Of a DNA stretch of 6,074 bases, positions 1 through 5,772 are shown piece after piece; position 1 is the first letter of the stretch, and each line of letters opens with the position of its first letter. The notes beneath the pieces are model-generated. The model was not told the origin of the DNA, ran no database searches, and was given only the letters and a program-made list of their open reading frames with translations. Origin of the DNA: JBCCIM01 sp045106435 (lineage in GTDB: Bacteria; Bacteroidota; Rhodothermia; Rhodothermales; JAHQVL01); NCBI GenBank assembly GCA_045106435.1, contig JBGCEN010000015.1, positions 1 to 6,074 of the forward strand. Direction: 5' to 3'. A program made the translations under genes and the position numbers.

Positions 1-26
1 CAGTCATTTGAGCCGGCGTTAAATCA

Positions 27-48
27 AACTTGGCGATTTAGCTAAGTT
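27..48. repeat. Small hairpin, 8-bp stem
   Basis: The arms aacttggc (27-34) and gctaagtt (41-48) pair over 8 positions, with one G-T wobble and a 6-nt loop. No T-run follows on the plus strand, so a classical intrinsic terminator is not supported. It may be chance structure or the weak 3' end of a gene lying left of the window. Confidence 0.25.
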
Positions 49-319
49 GCACTTAATGTATTACGGTCTCTAAATCCTTTGAAATAGCCATTTTGAGCTA
101 TAATCATTGAAAGAAGCCTTGAAAAACTGACCGGACTATTGGTTAAGAAATGAATTTATTCTAAGTACAGACGTTTCTTGCGTTAAAGAAATGGAGGCCT
201 GCTCAAAGAAGCCGGCGGCGCTGATGATTTGTTTACCATTTTTAAGTCGAAACGGAATAAATACGATTAGGCTCCGGTTTGGGCTTGATTAGCGGTGCGG
301 GTGGCCAATAGGCGTTGTC

Positions 320-485
320 TCTTATCAATGATGCGAATCAGGGGTTGAAAAACTGTTTTCTAATTGATTATAACTTTTCCGCTCGTCTTCCCAAATCAAG
401 TTTGGGAAGACGTTCGAGTTTTAGAATGTGCTTGTAACAGTATGTAAAAAACCGATTCAACCCCTGATTCGCATCAATAGATAAA
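320..485. repeat. Nested palindromic (MITE-like) element upstream of ribE
   Basis: A perfect 21-bp inverted repeat is formed by 329-349 and 456-476. Imperfect pairing of the flanks (cttatc at 321-326 against gataaa near 479-484) extends the arms to nearly 30 bp. In the middle sits a second perfect inverted repeat, 384-395 with 401-412 (12 bp, 5-nt loop tcaag). The intervening arms pair only weakly. The architecture, about 165 bp of inverted ends around a central hairpin with no coding capacity, resembles a miniature inverted-repeat element or a large intergenic palindrome. I see no obvious target-site duplication. It could alternatively be a structured leader or an upstream terminator; the inner hairpin is followed by gagtttt but not by a strict T-tract. 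Confidence 0.55.
345..374 (+). promoter_or_regulatory. Possible sigma-70-like promoter inside the palindrome
   Basis: TTGAAA (345-350) and TATAAC (369-374) are separated by 18 bp and each match the sigma-70 consensus at 5 of 6 positions. They point toward riboflavin synthase and would start transcription just before the central hairpin at 384-412. The match is only to general consensus; in Bacteroidota proper the housekeeping promoter differs, so this is a weak call. Confidence 0.2.
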
Positions 486-522
486 GTAGAAAAGAGATAA
501 GGTGGGGCAACAAGTCAAAACA

Positions 523-551
523 AATCAAAAGGTAGAAGTTAAAAGTCAAAA
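523..551 (+). repeat. A-rich intergenic repeat, copy 1
   Basis: This purine-rich tract lies 30 nt before the ribE start. Its part 535-551 is identical over 17 nt to 4237-4253. Its part 523-546 matches the reverse complement of 2121-2144 at 20 of 24 positions. The heptamer gtcaaaa also occurs at 514-520 and 545-551. Recurrence at three intergenic sites in 6 kb suggests a dispersed low-complexity repeat rather than chance. Its role is unknown. Confidence 0.5.
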
Positions 552-581
552 TTCTGATCAAGACATTCGACAAACAAACAT

Positions 582-1181
582 ATGTTTACAGGAATCATCG
601 AAGAAGTAGGGCGTCTGGTAGAAATAGTACCTTTCGGTGGCGGACGGAAGCTTAAAATCCAATCTGAATTTGCGGGTCAATTAAAACCCGACGAAAGCGT
701 TTCAGTCAATGGCGCGTGCCAGACGGTCGTTGCTGCAGATGCGCAGACTTTTGAAGTGGTTGCCATCGAAGAGACCCTGCGCAAGACAACCTTTGGTGAA
801 TTTCAAGCCGGCATGTCGCTCAACCTTGAAAGAGCAATGCCGATGAATGGCCGCCTTGATGGACATTTTGTGCTCGGCCACGTGGATGCAACAGGTACGG
901 TGGTTTCAGTAGAGCAGGAAGAAACCAATTGGTTGATGGAGATTTCGTTTGAAGATTCCTATGCCCCCTACATCATACCCGTAGGATCGATCACTCTTGA
1001 TGGCATAAGTCTGACTGTGGCCCGGTTGTCCGGCAATCATCTGACGGTTGCGATCATCCCGCATACCTACGAGCACACCAACGTCTCCACCTGGAAAGCC
1101 GGCGCCTCCGTAAACCTGGAGTTCGACATGATCGGAAAATACGTCGTCCGCTGGCTGGACCACTCGAAGGTGAATTCCTGA
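582..1181 (+). CDS. ribE: Riboflavin synthase (alpha subunit type)
   Basis: This enzyme catalyses the last step of riboflavin synthesis: two molecules of 6,7-dimethyl-8-ribityllumazine dismutate to riboflavin and the pyrimidinedione, in the cytoplasm, normally as a homotrimer. The 199-residue length is typical. The protein opens with the family signature MFTGIIEEVG and consists of two lumazine-binding repeats, roughly residues 1-96 and 97-190. Residues expected at the active site are visible: Ser41 and Cys46 in SVNGACQTV, His95 and His100 in GHFVLGHVD, and Ser143 in GISLTV. The NGACQTV segment differs slightly from the common NGVCLTV. The start is fixed by the signature. The upstream sequence (acaaacaaacat) has no Shine-Dalgarno motif. 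No other rib gene is adjacent, and the gene converges with the acetyltransferase downstream. Identification is secure. The symbol follows the ribE usage; some genomes call it ribC. Confidence 0.97.
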   Translation: MFTGIIEEVGRLVEIVPFGGGRKLKIQSEFAGQLKPDESVSVNGACQTVVAADAQTFEVVAIEETLRKTTFGEFQAGMSLNLERAMPMNGRLDGHFVLGHVDATGTVVSVEQEETNWLMEISFEDSYAPYIIPVGSITLDGISLTVARLSGNHLTVAIIPHTYEHTNVSTWKAGASVNLEFDMIGKYVVRWLDHSKVNS

Positions 1182-1225
1182 CAGTACATCAACAGGGAAT
1201 ACAACTACACCAAAGGTCGTATGGA

Positions 1226-1254
1226 GCGGGATTCCTGCCTTCGCACATAGACGT
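1226..1254 (-). repeat. Decayed copy of short palindromic repeat
   Basis: Read on the minus strand, 1245-1229 is tgcgaaggcaggaatcc, matching 1323-1339 of the next repeat at 15 of 17 positions. The flanking cacatagacg looks like a degraded version of the caggaatgacg seen at 1413-1423. It is therefore a partial, eroded member of the same repeat family, 45 nt after the ribE stop. Confidence 0.5.
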
Positions 1255-1312
1255 CAAGGAAAAACCATTACAATTAAGTTGAAAGTTAGCTGAGAGGCAT
1301 TTTTGACTTTAT

Positions 1313-1424
1313 CCGTCATCCCTGAGAAGGCAGGGATCCAGTAATCTAGCTGAATATAGCCCCCGTTTTTCTGGATTATTGCATCAGTCGCTTTGCCCGT
1401 GTCCTGACTTCGCAGGAATGACGG
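1313..1424. repeat. Inverted pair of short palindromic repeats (REP/MITE-like)
   Basis: The outer arms 1313-1335 and 1402-1424 are inverted copies agreeing at 19 of 23 positions, beginning ccgtcat and ending atgacgg. Each arm is itself a small hairpin: ccctg/caggg (1320-1324 with 1331-1335) and tcctg/cagga (1402-1406 with 1413-1417). The word atccag at 1337-1342 recurs inverted at 1371-1376. The sequence closely resembles the widespread gtcattcctgcgaaggcaggaatccag type of intergenic repeat known from many bacterial genomes. Its place between two converging genes also allows it to act as a bidirectional transcript end; an A-run follows on the right (1425-1430). Confidence 0.7.
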
Positions 1425-1485
1425 AAAAAAGAAAGCGTGTTGCAGAAATAATTCTGTTATCTGACTGTTTTATAAACCATCAATC

Positions 1486-1977
1486 TTATACAATCTTGTA
1501 TTCAGCCTTCAACATTCCGTATAACGCGGCATCTTCCCATCTTCTGAAGCGCTGATAATGTTGCCGCTGTTTCCCCTCGTATGTCATGCCCAGCTTCTGC
1601 AACACTTTGCCTGAGCCTGTATTGCGACTGTAGTGGAGTGCATAGATTCGATGTAAATCCAGCGTGTTAAATCCATAGTCCACAATTTCACGAGCTGCTT
1701 CTGTGCAGTATCCCTGGCCCCAGTAAGGCATCCCAATCCAGAACCCGAGTTCACCTCTGGAATGCTCTTCGCTCAGGGTCAACCCGATTGAGCCGATCAA
1801 TTCCTGATCATGTTTTTGCACGATAGCGAAGTTTACGATATGACCCAATGCATAATTCTCATACTGTTTCTTTATCCATGACTCAGCCATTCCATCTTCA
1901 GAGGGATGAGTTAGTGTTGTAAAAAGGGCGATTTCCTTCTTCCCGGCCAATCGTTGAACCTGGGCTGCATCTGCCAT
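1486..1977 (-). CDS. GNAT acetyltransferase, RimJ/RimL type, N-terminus cut by amber codon
   Basis: This is a GCN5-related N-acetyltransferase that transfers acetyl from acetyl-CoA to an amine; the substrate is unknown (RimJ/RimL relatives modify protein N-termini or small amines). The acetyl-CoA binding motif A is clear as ELGFWIGMPYWGQGYCTEAA, with the Q/R-x-x-G-x-G/A loop WGQGY near residues 87-91. The later NTGSGKVLQKLGM segment is the usual motif B helix. The open frame begins at Met 1975-1977, which yields 163 residues but lacks the first beta strand of the fold. That strand is encoded directly upstream in the same frame (1978-2031) and is separated by a single TAG at 1984-1986. The ORF therefore may be translated from an internal Met as a shortened protein, be a recent pseudogene, or reflect a sequencing error. 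It lies convergent to ribE and same-strand with the dehydrogenase upstream, 175 nt away, with no Shine-Dalgarno motif. Confidence 0.85.
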   Translation of the reverse strand: MADAAQVQRLAGKKEIALFTTLTHPSEDGMAESWIKKQYENYALGHIVNFAIVQKHDQELIGSIGLTLSEEHSRGELGFWIGMPYWGQGYCTEAAREIVDYGFNTLDLHRIYALHYSRNTGSGKVLQKLGMTYEGKQRQHYQRFRRWEDAALYGMLKAEYKIV

Positions 1978-2031
1978 TACAAACTATCGCAACAGAAGCC
2001 GCTCTGTATTTAATGTGGGAAATGATGCCAT
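1978..2031 (-). pseudogene. Detached 5' end of the GNAT gene with in-frame TAG
   Basis: Reading the minus strand from the ATG at 2029-2031 gives MASFPTLNTERLLLR, then TAG (1984-1986), then FV, and runs in frame into the MADAAQVQRLAG of the downstream ORF. PTLNTERLLLR-x-F-x-x-x-DA is the standard opening of RimJ/RimL-type acetyltransferases, where the first beta strand is T-x-R-L-x-L-R. The intact gene would thus be 181 codons, the usual family size. A single C-to-T change of a CAG (Gln) codon to TAG would explain the interruption. The match to the family N-terminus in the same frame makes chance unlikely. Confidence 0.8.
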
Positions 2032-2120
2032 AGAACTTTGTCAATTGTAGTGCTCATTTTCATACAGGATAAAGTATGCCAACTTGTCGGCTATTAAAAC
2101 CAACAAAGTAAAACAAAAAA

Positions 2121-2144
2121 CCTTTTATCTTTTACCTTTTGAAT
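2121..2144 (-). repeat. A-rich intergenic repeat, copy 2 (inverted)
   Basis: On the minus strand this reads attcaaaaggtaaaagataa followed by aagg. It matches 523-546 of the plus strand at 20 of 24 positions. It begins only 8 nt after the dehydrogenase stop codon (2153-2155). A further A-rich run on the plus strand covers 2104-2120. No hairpin is seen in it, so it does not look like a terminator. Confidence 0.45.
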
Positions 2145-2152
2145 TTTAACTT

Positions 2153-4207
2153 TCAACGACTCGCTTTCCTCGCCTCATTCACAACATAAGCCTTAATGTC
2201 GTTGACCTCTTTCCGGGTCAAGATGTCGCTAAAGTTGGGCATGCCCTGAGCCAGGCGGGCGCCGTAAACGATCAATTCAAATTGTTCGAGTACTTCGCTT
2301 GAAGCGCGGCGTAAATCGGGTACACCTGTGTTGGATACCGCGCCGGCACCATGGCATCGAGAACAGTTCGCGCGGTATAAGCCATTGCCGGCATTGATTT
2401 CTTCTTCCGTAAAGGTGAGTGCAGCTGGTGGCTCGGCAATGGGAGGAAGCGCTGCATATTCAGGCATCTCTGTCGAAGCATCAAGTGCAAAGGTGAAGAT
2501 TCTGCCTTCCTGCACAAGATTGGCTGCTTCGCCAAAAGGTGGTGCAAATAATCCCCCGACACCTCCCCAGCCGGCGACGATGGTGACGTATTGTTTTTTG
2601 TTGATGGAGTAGGTAATGGGTGAGCCGATAATGCCCGTCCCCAGGAATTTCTTCATCAGCACTTTGCCCGTTGTGGCATTGTACGCGACAAACTGCCCTT
2701 CGCCATTGCCCTGGAAAACCAGGTTGCCGGCTGTGGTAAGCACCCCGCCATTCCAGTGGTGCTTCATGGGCGCACGCCACGCAGATGCTTGCTTAACCGG
2801 ATCCCAGGCAATCAAGAAACCACTGGGGTCACTGACATCCACGCCAAAGGTGCCTGTGTTCCAGATGCCCTCCCTGAATTCCCATGCGGGATTTTGTGAA
2901 AACGTTGTTTTGTGCGCTCTTGTTGGGATGTAAACGAGGCCTGTGTTTTTATTGTAGGCCATCGGGTGCCAACTGTGGGCTCCAAACGGTGTTGGTGCGA
3001 TGTCGGCCGGCGCATCAGTGAAATAGCTTTCAGGAGGAATAATGGGCCGGCCCGTGTCGGGATTAATGCCTGTTGCCCACGTGACTTCTGTGTAAGCCTT
3101 GCCAGAGATGAAATCACCATTGGTGCGGTCGATTACATAGAAAAATCCATTTTTTGGCGCTTGCATAATCACTTTTCGCATTGCGCCTTTAATCTCCAGA
3201 TCTGCAAGAATAAGGGGTTGTGTTGCAGTATAATTCCAGCTATCGCCCGGTGTGGTTTGGTAATGCCATACGAGCGTTCCATCGTCTGCATTTAAGGCAA
3301 GAATTGAGGAGAGGTAGAGATTGTCCCCTTCGCCATCGCTTCGGTGGAGCCGGCTCCACGGCGCACCGTTTCCTGTGCCGATATACAATAAGTTCAACGC
3401 TGGATCAAAGGCCATCGCATCCCATGCTGTACCACCTCCGCCATATTTCCACCATTGCCCTGACCAGGTTTGGGCGGCAGCTTCCATTGCTTCAGATTCA
3501 AAGGGTTCGGCTGGGTTACCTGGCACCGTGTAGGTTCTCCAAAGCATATGACCGTACGTAATGTCGTACGCTGATACATAGCCGCGAACTCCAAACTCTG
3601 CGCCTCCATTGCCAATGATCACCTGTCCTTTTACCACCCGGGGTGCACCGGTAATCGTATAAGCTTTGCTTTGATCAACAGTGAGTGTGCTCCAGACAGG
3701 ATAGCCGGTGGCTGCATCGAGGGCAACCAATCTTCCGTCCAGCGTGCCGACAAATATTTTACCCTCTGCCATGGCAACGCCCCGATTTACTACGTCGCAA
3801 CAGGCAAACTTGGCGTAGGCGCGATCTATCTTCGGATCCCACTCCCAAAGCAGTGAGCCCGTACGCGCATCCAGCGCCCAGACTACGCTCCAGGGACCTG
3901 AGATATACATAATGCCATCCACCACGAGCGGCGTTGCTTCAATGCCGCGCCTGGTGCCCAGATCGTAACTCCACGCAAGGCCCATGCGGTCGATGTTTTG
4001 GTCGTTGATAACTTTCAGGCTGCTAAACCGGTCTTCCGCGTAGTTCTTGCCGTAGGAGAGCCAGTCACTGTCATTGTTATCTGCTTTGACCAACCGATGA
4101 TGATCAACGGCTTTGGTGACCGAGCGTATGTGTCCGGTTGAGCCTTTTTCCGGATGACAGCCGGTGAGGACCAAGGTTACTGCTATGCTGAGGAGAATTG
4201 ATCTCAT
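2153..4207 (-). CDS. PQQ-dependent quinohemoprotein alcohol dehydrogenase, lipoprotein
   Basis: This enzyme oxidises alcohols to aldehydes outside the cytoplasm and passes electrons from PQQ through its own heme c to the respiratory chain. The 684 residues begin with a lipoprotein signal peptide (lipobox LTGC, Cys17), so it is probably membrane-anchored. Residues about 48-580 form the eight-bladed PQQ propeller with repeated ALDAxTGxxxW docking motifs. Seen in it are the vicinal disulfide Cys136-Cys137 (FACCDVVNRG), the likely calcium ligands Glu204 (GGAEFGVRGY) and Asn280 (GTGNGAPW), and GGGTAWDAMAFDP with the PQQ-stacking region. Residues about 603-684 are a cytochrome c domain with CSRCH (615-619) and probable axial Met656 (GMPNF). 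The layout matches type II quinohemoprotein ethanol dehydrogenases. One oddity: GDSWNYTATQ has Asn325 where family members I recall have the catalytic Asp (GDxWDY). No pqq biosynthesis genes are in the window. The substrate range cannot be predicted. Confidence 0.93.
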   Translation of the reverse strand: MRSILLSIAVTLVLTGCHPEKGSTGHIRSVTKAVDHHRLVKADNNDSDWLSYGKNYAEDRFSSLKVINDQNIDRMGLAWSYDLGTRRGIEATPLVVDGIMYISGPWSVVWALDARTGSLLWEWDPKIDRAYAKFACCDVVNRGVAMAEGKIFVGTLDGRLVALDAATGYPVWSTLTVDQSKAYTITGAPRVVKGQVIIGNGGAEFGVRGYVSAYDITYGHMLWRTYTVPGNPAEPFESEAMEAAAQTWSGQWWKYGGGGTAWDAMAFDPALNLLYIGTGNGAPWSRLHRSDGEGDNLYLSSILALNADDGTLVWHYQTTPGDSWNYTATQPLILADLEIKGAMRKVIMQAPKNGFFYVIDRTNGDFISGKAYTEVTWATGINPDTGRPIIPPESYFTDAPADIAPTPFGAHSWHPMAYNKNTGLVYIPTRAHKTTFSQNPAWEFREGIWNTGTFGVDVSDPSGFLIAWDPVKQASAWRAPMKHHWNGGVLTTAGNLVFQGNGEGQFVAYNATTGKVLMKKFLGTGIIGSPITYSINKKQYVTIVAGWGGVGGLFAPPFGEAANLVQEGRIFTFALDASTEMPEYAALPPIAEPPAALTFTEEEINAGNGLYRANCSRCHGAGAVSNTGVPDLRRASSEVLEQFELIVYGARLAQGMPNFSDILTRKEVNDIKAYVVNEARKASR

Positions 4208-4236
4208 TAGAATTTCTGAGAAAGGCGGGGGAAAGT

Positions 4237-4253
4237 GAAGTTAAAAGTCAAAA
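4237..4253 (+). repeat. A-rich intergenic repeat, copy 3
   Basis: These 17 nt (gaagttaaaagtcaaaa) are identical to 535-551 upstream of ribE. The copy lies 30 nt from the dehydrogenase start, at about the same distance as copy 1 from the ribE start but in the opposite orientation relative to the gene. Confidence 0.5.
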
Positions 4254-4279
4254 AAGCTGGTGGGCGAATTGAAAAAAAG

Positions 4280-4312
4280 CTAACCACTAAATACTAAAAA
4301 CTAACCACTAAA
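4280..4312 (+). repeat. Short direct repeat, ctaaccactaaa twice
   Basis: The 12-mer ctaaccactaaa occurs at 4280-4291 and 4301-4312, with a start-to-start spacing of 21 bp (two helical turns). The partly related word atactaaaaa lies between them. The spacing would suit a repeated protein-binding site in the divergent promoter region, but low-complexity repeat expansion is equally possible. Confidence 0.4.
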
Positions 4313-4323
4313 CATATCCCCAT

Positions 4324-4426
4324 AGGCGAAGCATAAAAGCTGTAAGGCTTTCTCTTACGCAGTTCATAGCGTTGTATCCACTTCTTGTGTAGGAAGGGTC
4401 TTACATCAACCAAGCCCCATGCGCCT
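4324..4426 (+). other. Possible structured RNA leader ahead of the SQR gene
   Basis: An interrupted 8-bp outer stem can form between aggc (4324-4327) plus gcat (4331-4334) and atgcgcct (4419-4426), with a 3-nt bulge. It encloses a hairpin gtaag/cttac (4342-4346 with 4354-4358) and a weaker cttc/gaag (4381-4384 with 4393-4396). This resembles a small multi-branched RNA, but the stems are short and no known riboswitch family is recognised. It may be chance. Confidence 0.2.
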
Positions 4427-4445
4427 TAAGCTACGTTAAACTGCT

Positions 4446-4460
4446 GCGACAAATGGTCGC
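4446..4460 (+). repeat. Small hairpin enclosing an upstream ATG
   Basis: gcgac (4446-4450) and gtcgc (4456-4460) form a perfect 5-bp stem whose 5-nt loop aaatg contains the ATG at 4453-4455. This ATG is in frame with the SQR gene but 10 codons before the start expected from the protein. The hairpin is a reason to doubt use of the upstream ATG, or could modulate initiation. Confidence 0.3.
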
Positions 4461-4482
4461 TTCATATAATTGGTTGATAGAG

Positions 4483-5751
4483 ATGAAAAAGCTTTTGATT
4501 CTCGGTGCAGGAACAGCTGGTACAATGATGCTGAATAAACTGCATCGCCAACTGGCAAATAAAGATTGGGAAATCACGATTGTTGACAAGGATCCTGTGC
4601 ATTATTACCAGCCAGGTTTTCTCTTCATTCCATTCGGCATCTATAAGCCGGAGCAAGTAACCCGGGCAAAGTCAGCGTTTTTCCCGGAAGGAGCCCATGT
4701 GCTTTGGGACGAAGTTGAACAGGTAATATCTGAGAAGAACCAGGTGCTACTTGCCAGCGGAAAAACTGTTGATTACGATGTACTCATCATTGCAACGGGT
4801 ACGACTCCCAGGCCATACGAGACACCCGGCCTACATGGTAAGTACTGGTACAAGGACATATTCGACTTCTACACCTATGAAGGTGCCACAAAGCTTGCTA
4901 AAAAACTGGAAGAATGGGAGGGCGGCCGGCTGGTTATCAACCTCGCTGAAACGTTGATCAAATGCCCGGTAGCGCCGCTGGAATTTGCCTTTCTGGCCGA
5001 CGCCTACTTCACGAAGAAAGGGATGCGTGACAAGGTTGAAATCTTTTATGTGACGCCTTTGGCAGGGGCCTTTACCAAACCAAAAGCAACCGAAGTCCTC
5101 AGCGGTTTACTGGAAAAGAAGGGGATTAAGGTAATCCCTGATTTCTACCTCGAACATGTAGAGGAGGACGAAAAGACCATCGTTTCTTACGACGAACAGC
5201 GGGTGCCTTTCGATTTGCTCGTTTCCATTCCCGTCAATATGGGCGCCGATTTTGTCGAGCAGAGCGGTATGGGAGACGATGATGATCTCAACTTTATCCC
5301 TACGGATAAGCACACGCTCCAGGCCAAGGCTTTTGATAACGTCTTTGTAATTGGAGATGCGACCAATGTGCCGACTTCCAAGGCCGGTTCTGTTGCTCAT
5401 TTCATGGGCGAGACGGTGTACAATAACATTCTCAATTACATCGATGGCAAACCACTTGAGTCATCATTTGATGGGCATGCCAACTGTTTCATTGAAACTG
5501 GCTTTGGCAAGGCAACCCTGATTGACTTCAATTACGATACAGAACCCTTACCCGGTAAGTATCCTGTGCCAGTTTTAGGTCCGATGAATCTGCTGAAAGA
5601 AACACGACTGAATCACGCCGGCAAACTCATGTTTCGCTGGATCTATTGGCACATGCTGCTTACCGGCAAAGAATTACCAATATCTGCAAATATGCCCATG
5701 GCGGGCAAAGAGTTGACCGAAGAGATGAAGCCAGAAGCAGTGGCCGTATAA
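4483..5751 (+). CDS. sqr: Sulfide:quinone oxidoreductase-like flavoprotein
   Basis: This is an FAD enzyme of the SQR/flavocytochrome c sulfide dehydrogenase group, expected to oxidise sulfide and reduce membrane quinone while bound to the membrane surface. From Met 4483 it has 422 residues, normal for the family. Features: FAD-binding ILGAGTAG (GxGxxG at 8-13), HYYQPG (40-45), ATG (104-106), and the second FAD contact VFVIGDATNVPTSKAG (288-302). It has only two cysteines, Cys161 (LIKCPVAP) and Cys335 (ANCFIETG), at the places of the redox-active pair of SQR; the third cysteine found in some SQR types is absent. The C-terminus (about 367-400) is rich in aromatic and basic residues, as in SQR membrane-binding helices. 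The in-frame ATG at 4453 adds 10 residues, but the FAD motif normally begins right after the start, favouring 4483. A DsrC-like gene follows after 21 nt, probably in one operon, supporting a role in sulfur metabolism. The SQR subtype is not assigned. Confidence 0.88.
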   Translation: MKKLLILGAGTAGTMMLNKLHRQLANKDWEITIVDKDPVHYYQPGFLFIPFGIYKPEQVTRAKSAFFPEGAHVLWDEVEQVISEKNQVLLASGKTVDYDVLIIATGTTPRPYETPGLHGKYWYKDIFDFYTYEGATKLAKKLEEWEGGRLVINLAETLIKCPVAPLEFAFLADAYFTKKGMRDKVEIFYVTPLAGAFTKPKATEVLSGLLEKKGIKVIPDFYLEHVEEDEKTIVSYDEQRVPFDLLVSIPVNMGADFVEQSGMGDDDDLNFIPTDKHTLQAKAFDNVFVIGDATNVPTSKAGSVAHFMGETVYNNILNYIDGKPLESSFDGHANCFIETGFGKATLIDFNYDTEPLPGKYPVPVLGPMNLLKETRLNHAGKLMFRWIYWHMLLTGKELPISANMPMAGKELTEEMKPEAVAV

Positions 5752-5772
5752 CCTTAAACACAAATAAATATT

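Larger units (their letters stand above)
1..581. other. Intergenic region without a convincing gene
   Basis: No ORF of useful length or recognisable protein similarity is seen on either strand. The longest small ORF considered (33 codons, 191-292 +) has no family resemblance and no ribosome binding site. The stretch holds a small hairpin at 27-48, a nested palindromic element at about 320-485 and an A-rich repeat at 523-551, listed separately. Although the next gene encodes riboflavin synthase, I find no match to the conserved core of the FMN (RFN) riboswitch. The left part may carry the 3' flank of a gene outside the window. Confidence 0.6.
4208..4482. promoter_or_regulatory. Divergent intergenic region between dehydrogenase and SQR
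   Basis: These 275 nt separate two genes transcribed away from each other, so both promoters and any shared operator should lie here. I cannot place either promoter firmly. A TATAAT occurs at 4465-4470 but has no matching -35 element. The half nearer the dehydrogenase is A-rich with short direct repeats (4237-4253, 4280-4312). The half nearer the SQR gene is less biased and contains several small inverted repeats (4324-4460). Confidence 0.55.

Noticed and set aside
191..292. 33-codon ORF starting ATG GAG GCC on the plus strand.
   Set aside because: It has no recognisable similarity, no ribosome binding signal and is within the length expected by chance.
384..412. Inner 12-bp hairpin as a rho-independent terminator.
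   Set aside because: The stem is followed by cgttcgagtttt-type sequence rather than an immediate T-run, and no gene upstream is visible to be terminated.
329..476. CRISPR-like repeat pair.
   Set aside because: There are only two copies, in inverted orientation, with no regular spacers and no cas gene.
1..581. Possible FMN riboswitch ahead of riboflavin synthase.
   Set aside because: The conserved RFN core could not be found; the visible structure is a long palindrome with a simple central hairpin, not a multi-branched RFN fold.
2328..3912. Several open frames of 60-127 codons on both strands inside the dehydrogenase gene.
   Set aside because: They overlap a long gene with clear family motifs throughout, and their translations show no protein-like features; they are shadows.
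4465..4470. Perfect TATAAT just before the SQR start.
   Set aside because: There is no -35 element at 16-18 bp, it would leave only a few nucleotides of leader, and this host group may not use that consensus.
4453..4482. Upstream in-frame ATG giving a 432-residue SQR.
   Set aside because: The extra MVASYNWLIE has no family counterpart, the ATG sits in a hairpin loop, and the FAD-binding strand normally follows the start directly. It is kept as an alternative, not the main call.
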